Shown here piece by piece: positions 34,406-41,860 of a stretch of DNA of 64,000 bases. Every line of letters begins with the position of its first letter. Position 1 is the first letter of the stretch. Location of the stretch: NCBI GenBank assembly GCA_035575515.1, contig DATLXU010000017.1, positions 1 through 64,000 on the forward strand. The letters are read 5' to 3'. The DNA is from DATLXU01 sp035575515. GTDB taxonomy: Bacteria > Acidobacteriota > Blastocatellia > UBA7656. A program made the translations under genes and the position numbers. A model generated the notes under the pieces. The model did not search any database, was not told the DNA's origin, and saw nothing but the letters and a program-made list of their open reading frames with translations.

Positions 34406-34604
34406 CATCTTCAGCGTCGGGCCTGTACATTTCGATTCGATAGACGTGAGAGATATAGCCGGTCTCAGGATTCATAATCGGCGTGATGCGATAAGTCTCT
34501 TCGCGCGCGACATAGCCCGCGGCTTCCATCTCAAGCACCTTGCGATGGAAGCCGTCCGAATCCCAATCCTCAATTATAATTGCGCTGCTCATCTCCGATA
34601 TCAA
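34386..34604 (-). CDS. Small hypothetical protein
   Basis: 72 residues (MISEMSSAIIIEDWDSDGFHR...). A second methionine at residue 5 is an alternative start. Content: SAIIIEDWDSDGFHRKVLEM, then EAAGYVAREETYRITPIMNP. No known family recognised. Its C-terminus (DDLKSQT) is encoded by the heptamer tract, suggesting the original end was lost. Convergent with the 96-residue gene. Confidence 0.55.
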   Translation of the reverse strand: MISEMSSAIIIEDWDSDGFHRKVLEMEAAGYVAREETYRITPIMNPETGYISHVYRIEMYRPDAEDDLKSQT

Positions 34605-34750
34605 ACTCGATTCGATTTATATCACAATCGGAATCGCATGTCTCAGCCCATTGAGATACTATGGGCGGCTGAAACAGTTTTCCTGAAAGCATCGTAACAA
34701 ATCATAGCGCCGTTTAACGACCGACATAACCAAATACAACAGGAGGCGAA

Positions 34751-35278
34751 ATGGCTGACCTTCGTTATCCAATCGGACAATTCAATCTCGAAGACGACCT
34801 TTTGACCAATCAACAGCGCGAGCAGTTTATCGTTCAGATAGTCGAAACGCCCGCGAGATTGCGCGAAGCCGTAAGAGGTCTCACCGATGAGCAACTCGAC
34901 ACGCCATATCGCCCGGGAGGATGGACCGTTCGGCAGGTCGTTCATCATGTGCCGGACAGTCATCTCAACAGCTACATTCGATTCAAGCTGGCGCTCACGG
35001 AAGATGAGCCTACGATAAAGCCTTATGACGAAGCGCAGTGGGCTGCGTTAGTTGACTCAGAGCGCACGCCGATTGAAACTTCGCTTGCGCTGCTTGAGGC
35101 ACTGCACGAGCGGTGGGTTGTGCTGCTGCGCTCGCTTGCGCCCGCAGATTTCGAGCGCCGGTTTCGCCATCCCGAACGTGGCATTGTCTCTTTGAATAAC
35201 AACCTCGCATTGTATGCGTGGCATGGCAGGCATCACGTCGCGCACATCACTTCGCTCAGAGAGCGAACGGGCTGGTAG
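34751..35278 (+). CDS. YfiT-like metal-dependent hydrolase (DinB superfamily)
   Basis: 175 residues with the YfiT/DinB metal site: the first histidine in GWTVRQVVHHVPDSHLN and the later pair in ALYAWHGRHHVAHI. The opening LRYPIGQFN is typical of YfiT-type proteins, which bind nickel or zinc. Bacillithiol-dependent transferases belong here, but a thiol cofactor is not shown. AGGAGG precedes the ATG. Confidence 0.88.
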   Translation: MADLRYPIGQFNLEDDLLTNQQREQFIVQIVETPARLREAVRGLTDEQLDTPYRPGGWTVRQVVHHVPDSHLNSYIRFKLALTEDEPTIKPYDEAQWAALVDSERTPIETSLALLEALHERWVVLLRSLAPADFERRFRHPERGIVSLNNNLALYAWHGRHHVAHITSLRERTGW

Positions 35279-35398
35279 CAAATTCGGGCAAAGCACGATG
35301 CACGAGCAGCAGGAAAAGCTGCAAAAATATTCTATCGCGCGGTTCAAATCATGCAGGCCGCCGTCGGGCTGTTATCCAGCCTTCAAGGAGTTTCAACT

Positions 35399-36073
35399 AT
35401 GCAGCGCACCATTCGCATCGCTTTCGCGTTAATCTTTCTGTCGCTTGTCACGTTGGCTATTCTGCCGGGCCGCTCTATCGCTCAACGGAACGACCGAAGA
35501 ATACAGGATTGTGAAGACCCGGACGCGCGGCTTTTGTCGGCGCTCGACGAATGCATCCAGCAACGATTCAAAGACATTGATTTCACGTTCGGCTATCGTC
35601 GCATCATCAGAGCAGGCGACACGCCGCACCGATTCAAGCCTGAAAATGCTAAAGAGGTGCAGGCCGTAGGCGAGCTTGCGAAATCAAATCTGAAAGTCGT
35701 CTTTTATCTTGCGGGCCGCAGCGTGTTAGGCGCAAAACCGAGCGAGCCTGAGTTGACCGCGGGAAAATTGATTAAAGGCCCTGCGCTCATAACGCTGGCA
35801 AGCGAAATGTACGCAAACCTCCCTAAAGCATCAGAGCTATGGGACGAGAGCCGCAAAGCAATGCTGGCATTTGAGAAAACGAATCAATATGACTTCACTG
35901 TGGGCAAATGGAAATTTGCGGCGCGGGCGGTTCGCGCAAGCGAGCAGTCCTGTTTGGATTGCCACGTTTCAGGGGCGGCTTCACTCTTCCCTGTCAATTC
36001 GCAAGACGCGCAAAAAAGAACTCTGCGGCTGGGCGATCCGCTCGGCGTGGCGCTTTACGCTTACGAACGCTGA
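35399..36073 (+). CDS. Exported protein with single CxxCH motif (DUF3365-like)
   Basis: 224 residues from the ATG at 35399, which follows AAGGAG and begins a signal peptide (MQRTIRIAFALIFLSLVTLA). A helical core precedes a CLDCH haem motif near residue 190, close to the C-terminus; a DUF3365-like haem-sensor relationship is possible. It shares the late-haem layout with 11652-12395. Probably periplasmic or membrane-facing. Confidence 0.7.
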   Translation: MQRTIRIAFALIFLSLVTLAILPGRSIAQRNDRRIQDCEDPDARLLSALDECIQQRFKDIDFTFGYRRIIRAGDTPHRFKPENAKEVQAVGELAKSNLKVVFYLAGRSVLGAKPSEPELTAGKLIKGPALITLASEMYANLPKASELWDESRKAMLAFEKTNQYDFTVGKWKFAARAVRASEQSCLDCHVSGAASLFPVNSQDAQKRTLRLGDPLGVALYAYER

Positions 36074-36149
36074 AGAAGGCAAAAATAAAAAGCGCGGGCC
36101 TATTTGCGCATCACCGCTTTTCTTAATTTTGACTTTTACTTCTGCCCTG

Positions 36150-37493
36150 TCATTGAGGCGGGTTACTGCTTCCATACTTGGCGTTCATCGAATTCATTAA
36201 TTCGGCTGCGCGAATCCTTGACATGGTCAGGTCGGCATCAATGCGCTTGCCGGTAGGTGTCAGTTGCAACAGGCCCAGCAACTCTCCTGTATCAGTTCCC
36301 TTTCGCTGGCTGCGCATAATTCCGATAAAAAAGTTCAGGGAATTGGCGGTACTCTTCGCCATCTCTGCCGTCGGCGCAAATCCCGTGATCGTCAGGCGCG
36401 CCTGTTTTTCATCAATGGAGAACTCAATCGTGTTTGAACTGAGTATCGAGAGCGGCCCAAGCGCGTTCGTCTCGCCGAGATGCCATAATATCAGCACAGC
36501 GTTCTCATCAATTATTCGATTGCCCGATGGCTTGATTAGCTTGATGCTCGTTTTCGGTATCGAGCCGTCATCCGCGATTTTGAATCCAAGCATCACCGTT
36601 AGCTTCAACTCAGTCAGGCCAAGCTCGCCTTTTTGATACATAGTGTAGAGGCTGTGGATAATGTCCTTGATCGGCGCCTCGTTTATCTCGCCGAACTTCT
36701 TTGGAGCAGGTGGTTCTTCAGCTTTATTTTCCTCTTCGGGCGCTTTTGCTAACGCTGCTTGTTCCTTCTCCAATCTTTCCCTTTCCCGCTTCTCGCGCTC
36801 TTCTATTTCACGCTGGTGGCGCTTGCGCAACTCGATCAACTGGTCGAGAGGCATCGGCTCCGCTCCGAGGTCAGCAGTGAGCGTCACGGGATCGTAGTAC
36901 AGCGGCCCAAGTATCTCCGACGGATTCAAATGCCTATATGGCTTGTTGACTATCCTGTAGCCAAGATATTGGCCTATCAAAGCCATGAATCCAAGATATA
37001 AGAGCAGCAAGGCATGAACGATTCCAGATGCGGCGAGCAGAGGCTTGAGCGAGCCGCGACGCACGGGTTTCTTTTTATCAACCGGCGTCGCGTCAGCGAT
37101 GAATTCGAGGCTGTGATCGGCTGGCTCGTAGATGTACCCGGCGAACGTCTTGTTAGACGAAAATGCAGCGCGCAAAGTTTGAAGCGGCTGAGTCGCTAGA
37201 TTCTTCAATGCATCGCGCGTCTTGCGCACAAGGCTCAGCGGCAGCCAATCTTCTATGCGATCAGGCAAAAACGCAATTCGCAAATAGGCCGCAGGACCGG
37301 TTGCGACTTCGGCGGCCAGTTCGCGAAGCTGTCTTGCGAGCCTTCCCACGAGCGTGCTTTGAGGCAAGAGCGAAAATATAGCTGTATCGTGTTGCACTTT
37401 CGTTGTGTGATTCAAAACTTGCATAACTGATTTATTGTCAGCGCGCGTTTCGCCTGAGCCGCCGACTCGAATCTCCAACCCTTCTTTTATCAT
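36150..37493 (-). CDS. TonB/TolA-like protein with a cytoplasmic N-terminal domain
   Basis: 447 residues. About 150 residues precede a single transmembrane segment (roughly 152-180, LLAASGIVHALLLLYLGFMA), which places them in the cytoplasm. A proline-rich and Lys/Glu/Arg coiled region follows (RKRHQREIEEREKRERERLE), then a C-terminal domain with the TonB-like VMLGFKIADDGSIPKTSIKL pattern. Architecture fits an energy-transducer or TolA-like protein but with an unusual soluble front. No exbBD genes are adjacent. Confidence 0.7.
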   Translation of the reverse strand: MIKEGLEIRVGGSGETRADNKSVMQVLNHTTKVQHDTAIFSLLPQSTLVGRLARQLRELAAEVATGPAAYLRIAFLPDRIEDWLPLSLVRKTRDALKNLATQPLQTLRAAFSSNKTFAGYIYEPADHSLEFIADATPVDKKKPVRRGSLKPLLAASGIVHALLLLYLGFMALIGQYLGYRIVNKPYRHLNPSEILGPLYYDPVTLTADLGAEPMPLDQLIELRKRHQREIEEREKRERERLEKEQAALAKAPEEENKAEEPPAPKKFGEINEAPIKDIIHSLYTMYQKGELGLTELKLTVMLGFKIADDGSIPKTSIKLIKPSGNRIIDENAVLILWHLGETNALGPLSILSSNTIEFSIDEKQARLTITGFAPTAEMAKSTANSLNFFIGIMRSQRKGTDTGELLGLLQLTPTGKRIDADLTMSRIRAAELMNSMNAKYGSSNPPQ

Positions 37494-37743
37494 TTTACAA
37501 TACGCAGCGCGGGAATTAAAAAGTGCAAAAACTGTTTTCAGATTCCTGGCGCTGCAAAAATTTTAGAGCATCCCGCGCAGGAGAAATTTTTTCCTTCGCC
37601 GTCTGCTTTATGTATCTCAAGCTGCGGCTGATTGCATATTCAATCTTTACATTTTCAATACTCCCATCGCCCTTGGGGCAAACGACTGCTTTGACGAGAA
37701 ATCAGCTCGGCAGGTTGTATGCGCGATGCATTGGCCTGATGAC

Positions 37744-38865
37744 TTACGCTTCTTCGCTGGAAAATATCTTAAAGAAATCCTCGACCGAAGCTGGCGGAAC
37801 TTTCGCAACCGCTAGATTCTCTTCTACGTGAGGGCGCTGGCTCATCCCAACGAGCGCAGTCGTCACGCCCGGAGTCGAGCGCACAAACTGAATGGCGCGC
37901 TGCGCATCGGTCTTAAGTCCCGTGAGAGCTTCGCCGATAAAAGGCGGAAGGTTCTGCGCCAGCTTCGCCTGAAGAATTGACGCGCTGCACATCACGGTTA
38001 TGCCGAGTCGGCCCGCAGCCATCAGCGCCGAAAGCTGCTCGCCATCAACCGTCTGATTCGCTTCCGTGATCGCTTCAGGCATCGCGAGATTGTAAGGCAA
38101 CTGAATCACGCGGAAGTGATGACGCTCGCCTGCAACTTCGCGCGCGATCTTTTCAATCCCCGCAAGCGAAAGATACCCGCGCGTATTCGGCGGCTGGCGA
38201 TAGCCGTTCCACGTCGCTGTCCCATAAAGGCCGATGCGCCCGTCGGCGACGGCTCGCTCAAGAAACTCGAACGCCGCGCGCAGTCGCCTGTCGAATTCAT
38301 CGCCGCTCACGGCCTGAAACTGACTCTCAGGATTATGAACGTAATAGATGTCTATGCGCTCGAGGCCGAGATTTTCGAGGCTGCGGTTCAGTTGATCTTC
38401 AAGGTAAGAGGGAGACATGCAGTGGCTCCCGCCGACTATATCTTCCGGGCGAGCCACGCCATTGTTTATCAGATTTTCCATTATCCACTGGCGAGCGTCG
38501 CGCGGCGGCTCGTCTTCAAACGGGATGAATCCGCCTTTCGTTGCGACGATGATCTCATCGCGCGCGGCCTTGCCCGCGTCGAACACCTGCTTGAGCGCCT
38601 GACCTATTGCGCGCTCGCTGCGCTGGAAGCGATAGTTGATTGCCGAATCAATGACGTTTGAACCAAGCTCGACTGCGCGCTTGATGGCTTCGATGTACAT
38701 GCGGTCGGTGCGCTCGTCCCAGTGGCCTAAGTACGTGCCAATCCCTACCGACGAAAAGCACAATTCTTCCTGCTTGCGAAAATGGCCGCTCGCCACGCCT
38801 GAAGCGATAAGCCTGTCGGCATATCTGCGAGTCCCTTCAGCGGTCGCGCCCGTCGCGCTGCTCAT
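37744..38865 (-). CDS. Aldo/keto reductase family protein
   Basis: 373 residues from the ATG at 38865, preceded by GGAGG five bases away; the open frame extends to 38901 without a better site. The TIM-barrel tetrad candidates are the Asp and Tyr in NVIDSAINYRFQRSERAIG, the Lys in IIVATKGGF and the His in YYVHNPES. It reduces carbonyls with NADPH; the substrate is unknown. Flanked downstream by a 250-base gap with nothing recognisable and upstream by a repeat element. Confidence 0.9.
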   Translation of the reverse strand: MSSATGATAEGTRRYADRLIASGVASGHFRKQEELCFSSVGIGTYLGHWDERTDRMYIEAIKRAVELGSNVIDSAINYRFQRSERAIGQALKQVFDAGKAARDEIIVATKGGFIPFEDEPPRDARQWIMENLINNGVARPEDIVGGSHCMSPSYLEDQLNRSLENLGLERIDIYYVHNPESQFQAVSGDEFDRRLRAAFEFLERAVADGRIGLYGTATWNGYRQPPNTRGYLSLAGIEKIAREVAGERHHFRVIQLPYNLAMPEAITEANQTVDGEQLSALMAAGRLGITVMCSASILQAKLAQNLPPFIGEALTGLKTDAQRAIQFVRSTPGVTTALVGMSQRPHVEENLAVAKVPPASVEDFFKIFSSEEA

Positions 38866-38904
38866 GCTGCCTCCTTTCATTCGCGCAGGATTGTACCACA
38901 ATCA

Positions 38905-39065
38905 GGGGGCAGGGGAGGATGAAGGCGGAAGGATGAAACAACGCGAAGATGGGGGGACGCGGGGACACGGCGATAAATACGAAACAATCCCCGTCTCCGC
39001 GTCGCCCCTTCGCCGCTTCACTTTTTATCCTTTCCTGCCCCTCGACTCCCGACACTTGACCCCTG
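38905..39065. repeat. Inverted-repeat element, G/C-rich word type
   Basis: A G-rich left half (GGGGGGACGCGGGGACACGG at 38951-38970) faces a complementary right half (38989-39008). Outer arms near 38909-38935 and 39019-39040 pair partly as well (GGGGAGGATGAA against TTTATCCTTTCC). At 39038-39065 are four 7-mers (CCCCTCG, ACTCCCG, ACACTTG, ACCCCTG) that are read as the Nudix C-terminus. Confidence 0.75.
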
Positions 39066-39498
39066 CAATCATCTCACGCGCTCGCTCGACCACTCGCTTC
39101 TCGCTTGCGAACGCGAGCATCTCTATCGCTTCACTTATTTTCACCCACCGTGCTTCGTTCACTTCGTGGTCGTGGTCGCGCACGTCGCCCGATTCGTAGC
39201 GCAGCAGGTACAGATAAACGAATTTATGAAATCGCACGCGGCGACCTCGATCTTTTGAAACGTACCAGTATTCGATTTTATCTATAAGCTCGACGAGCGA
39301 TGTTTCGATGCCGGCTTCTTCGCGCACTTCGCGAAGCGCAGCAGCTTCGGTTGATTCGTTGCGGTCAACAAGTCCTTTCGGCAACTGCCAACGGTTGGCT
39401 TTGCCTACGTTGATGATTGCAACTTCTATCGCGCGCCCTCGCTTGCGAAAAGCCACGCCGCCAGCCGAGATTTGCACGCGGGTCGGTATCGTGCTCAT
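39025..39498 (-). CDS. Nudix hydrolase
   Basis: 157 residues. The Nudix box is clear: G-x5-E-x7-R-E-V-R-E-E-A-G-I, read in GLVDRNESTEAAALREVREE. A beta-strand opening (ISAGGVAFRKRGRAIEVAII) and a closing strand (EARWVKISEAIEML) fit the fold. Probably an NDP-X or diadenosine polyphosphate hydrolase. The C-terminal residues (CRESRGRKG) come from heptamer repeat DNA. It ends next to the repeat element; divergent from the lactate permease gene. Confidence 0.92.
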   Translation of the reverse strand: MSTIPTRVQISAGGVAFRKRGRAIEVAIINVGKANRWQLPKGLVDRNESTEAAALREVREEAGIETSLVELIDKIEYWYVSKDRGRRVRFHKFVYLYLLRYESGDVRDHDHEVNEARWVKISEAIEMLAFASEKRVVERAREMIAGVKCRESRGRKG

Positions 39499-39606
39499 TC
39501 AAACCTTCAAGCGGGATTTATCCGTCGGAAAGAATAACCCATTTGCAGTCCTTACGATTTAGTTATAATCTGGCTCACCTAAATATTCCAAACCGATTGA
39601 GCGCGT

Positions 39607-41349
39607 ATGACCTGGACACAAGTCTATGACCCGTTCGGCGCGTGGTGGCTCTCAACTATCGTCGCAGCATTGCCCGTCGTCGTGCTATTGGCGCTTTTGG
39701 CAGTCTTTCGCGTCAAGCCGCATTGGGCCGCGATGGCCGGAGCCGCAACAGCGCTTCTAGCGGCGAGCTTCGCCTTCGGCATGCCGCTGTCGCTTTCCGC
39801 AGCGAGCCTCGCTTACGGCGCGGCGTTCGGCCTTCTGAAGATAGCGTGGATAGTCGTCGCCGCAGTCTTTCTCTACGACATAACGGTTCACACGGGCCAG
39901 TTCGAAATAATGAAATCATCCGTCGCGGCAATCACCGCAGACCGCCGTCTTCAGGCATTGCTTGTCGCCTTCTGTTTCGGCGCGCTGATCGAAGGCGCGG
40001 CAGGATTTGGCGCGCCCGTCGCCATCGCGGGCGCGTTTATGATAGGGCTTGGCTTCAAACCATTTCACGCGGCGGCCCTTAATCTCATAGCCAACACCGC
40101 GCCCGTCGCGTGGGGAGCAATTGGCACGCCTGTTCACACGCTCGCGGCTGTCTCGGGTCTCCCGGAAGCAGACCTCAACGCGATGATAGGCCGCATACTT
40201 CCCTTCACCGCCGTAATAGTTCCTCTCTGGTTGGTGCGCGCGATGGTCAATTGGCGAGAGACGTTCGATGTGCTGCCTGCAATACTCGTTGTCGGCGTGT
40301 CGTTCGCCGTCACTCAATTCGTCTGGTCGAATTTCATAGACAGCAATCTCGTTGACATCGCAAGCGGCACAGTGTCGCTCATCGCAACGATAATCTTTTT
40401 ACGATTCTGGCAGCCGCGCCAGGTGTGGCGATTCAAAGACGACGAAGCGATTGAACCAGAGCGAGCGCGCGTGGCGGCGACCGTAAGCGTCGTTGATGGA
40501 AACCAACCCGATGGCGCGAGGCTCGCGGCGCGCTCTCACACGAAAGCGCAAATCGCTCGCGCGTGGATGCCGTTTGCGATACTCGCGCTGTTCGTTCTGC
40601 TGTGGGGATTGCCCTTTGTAAAAAACGCGATGAACAAGTGGACGACTCCGGCTTACGCAGTCACATTGCCCGACGGCAAGCCGCGACCCGGCCCGCCCGG
40701 CTGGGATTTTCCGCTGCTGCACAATGCCGTTTCGCGCGCCGCGCCCGTAGTTGAGCGGCCCACGCCGGAAGCGGCTCGTTACGATTTCAACTGGCTGTCG
40801 GCTACGGGCACGGGATGCTTTCTCGCTGCAATAGTCGCAGGTTTGTCGTTGGGAGTTGCCCCGCGCGAGCTTTTAAGAATCTTCTGGCGCACGCTCGTTC
40901 GCATGCGATTTGCTGTGCTTGCAATTTCGTTCATGCTTGGACTCGGTTACGTTACTCGCTATTCGGGAATGGATGCCGTGTTGGGACTGGCGTTCACGCG
41001 AACAGGTTGGATGTTCCCGTTCTTCGGGACGTTTTTAGGATGGCTTGGCGTTGCGCTCACGGGCAGCGACACTTCATCGAACGCGCTGTTCGGAGGCTTG
41101 CAGCGAATTACAGCCGAGCAGCTTCGCCTGAGTCCCGTCCTGATGTGCGCGGCAAACAGCGCGGGCGGCGTGATGGGCAAGATGATCGACGCGCAATCAA
41201 TCGTCGTGGCGACGGCGGCGACAAATCAAGTCGGCAATGAAGGAATCATTTTCAGATTCGTGCTGTGGCATTCAATCGCGCTCGCCGCAATAGTCGGCCT
41301 CATCGTGATGGCTTACGCTTATCTGTTCGCTGGCGCGGTCCCGCATTAA
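39607..41349 (+). CDS. lctP: L-lactate permease family protein
   Basis: 580 residues, about 12-14 membrane segments. Family motifs: GALIEGAAGFGAPVAIAGAF and WGAIGTPVHTLAAVSGLPE in the first half, and ALTGSDTSSNALFGGLQ in the second. LctP proteins import lactate or glycolate with protons. The central loop (residues ~285-330) is hydrophilic. The oxidase leader region begins after its stop. No lactate-utilisation genes are adjacent. Confidence 0.9.
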   Translation: MTWTQVYDPFGAWWLSTIVAALPVVVLLALLAVFRVKPHWAAMAGAATALLAASFAFGMPLSLSAASLAYGAAFGLLKIAWIVVAAVFLYDITVHTGQFEIMKSSVAAITADRRLQALLVAFCFGALIEGAAGFGAPVAIAGAFMIGLGFKPFHAAALNLIANTAPVAWGAIGTPVHTLAAVSGLPEADLNAMIGRILPFTAVIVPLWLVRAMVNWRETFDVLPAILVVGVSFAVTQFVWSNFIDSNLVDIASGTVSLIATIIFLRFWQPRQVWRFKDDEAIEPERARVAATVSVVDGNQPDGARLAARSHTKAQIARAWMPFAILALFVLLWGLPFVKNAMNKWTTPAYAVTLPDGKPRPGPPGWDFPLLHNAVSRAAPVVERPTPEAARYDFNWLSATGTGCFLAAIVAGLSLGVAPRELLRIFWRTLVRMRFAVLAISFMLGLGYVTRYSGMDAVLGLAFTRTGWMFPFFGTFLGWLGVALTGSDTSSNALFGGLQRITAEQLRLSPVLMCAANSAGGVMGKMIDAQSIVVATAATNQVGNEGIIFRFVLWHSIALAAIVGLIVMAYAYLFAGAVPH

Positions 41350-41409
41350 ATGCCGCTTGTTTTATCCTGAATCAAAACCTCGGCGCGGGTGATTCAGCAT
41401 GAAACACGG

Positions 41410-41431
41410 GCGTGGAATAATTATTCCACGC
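41410..41431. promoter_or_regulatory. Perfect 22-bp palindrome (possible activator site)
   Basis: A perfect palindrome with half-site GCGTGGAATAA (41410-41420) and its exact complement in 41421-41431. Its centre is about 62 bases upstream of the sigma-54 GG and so near -87 relative to the expected start. Enhancer-binding proteins often bind that far upstream. It could alternatively be the lactate permease terminator stem, but there is no loop and the T-run begins about 17 bases later. Confidence 0.5.
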
Positions 41432-41482
41432 GATTTGATAACCCCGCTTTTTTTTCGAGCGTTTATTATCTTTTCGATTGAG

Positions 41483-41497
41483 GGCACGATCTTTGCT
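41483..41497 (+). promoter_or_regulatory. Candidate sigma-54 (-24/-12) promoter for the multicopper oxidase
   Basis: GGCACG-ATCT-TTGCT at 41483-41497. The conserved GG (41483-41484) and GC (41495-41496) are exactly ten bases apart, and the surrounding bases match the TGGCACG-N4-TTGCW consensus except the leading T. The expected start is near 41508, giving a leader of about 350 bases before the oxidase gene. Confidence 0.7.
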
Positions 41498-41639
41498 CCA
41501 CGTCTGTCTGACGTAACCGCGCTCATGGCCCTGAGCGTTCAGTAGTACATTTATTGAATGTGAAGGGAGCCTGAGCTAACACCTAAAGCAGCCGCCTCGC
41601 TGATTCAGGAAACTCAGTTCACGTACCGCTGAAGACACT

Positions 41640-41662
41640 CGCCAACCGGCTTACGGCTGGCG
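41640..41662 (+). promoter_or_regulatory. Stem-loop in the oxidase leader
   Basis: CGCCAACCG (41640-41648), loop GCTTA, CGGCTGGCG (41654-41662), with one mismatched pair in nine. It lies in the middle of the ~350-base leader between the sigma-54 site and the oxidase start. The leader is long enough for a structured RNA but I do not recognise a riboswitch class. Confidence 0.45.
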
Positions 41663-41799
41663 CAAGGGGTTTCTGCGTTCGGTATATCAGCAGGCGTCTG
41701 TGGTGTATCGGTATCCTTGTGTTCCCTTCCATTCAAAACTAATTCTGTGTGGTTCAAAGCCATGTGCCTTGCAGCCAGTGTTTTCAATCATAAAGGCTT

Positions 41800-41811
41800 A
41801 ACCTATAGGTT
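41800..41811. promoter_or_regulatory. 12-bp palindrome upstream of the oxidase start
   Basis: Perfect palindrome AACCTATAGGTT, 49 bases before the ATG of the multicopper oxidase. May be an operator or an RNA hairpin of the leader; function not shown. Confidence 0.35.
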
Positions 41812-41860
41812 TTTGCCGCTACAACAAAGCTTCTAAATTCAGCCAAGGAGTGTAAGGAGA

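Noticed and set aside
41410..41431. 22-bp palindrome as the lactate permease terminator
   Set aside because: A loopless perfect palindrome with the T-run about 17 bases away is a poor intrinsic terminator; an operator is kept as the more likely reading.
41498..41860. Manganese-sensing (yybP-ykoY) or c-di-GMP riboswitch in the oxidase leader
   Set aside because: The conserved loop sequences of those classes were not found, so only an unassigned stem-loop is reported.
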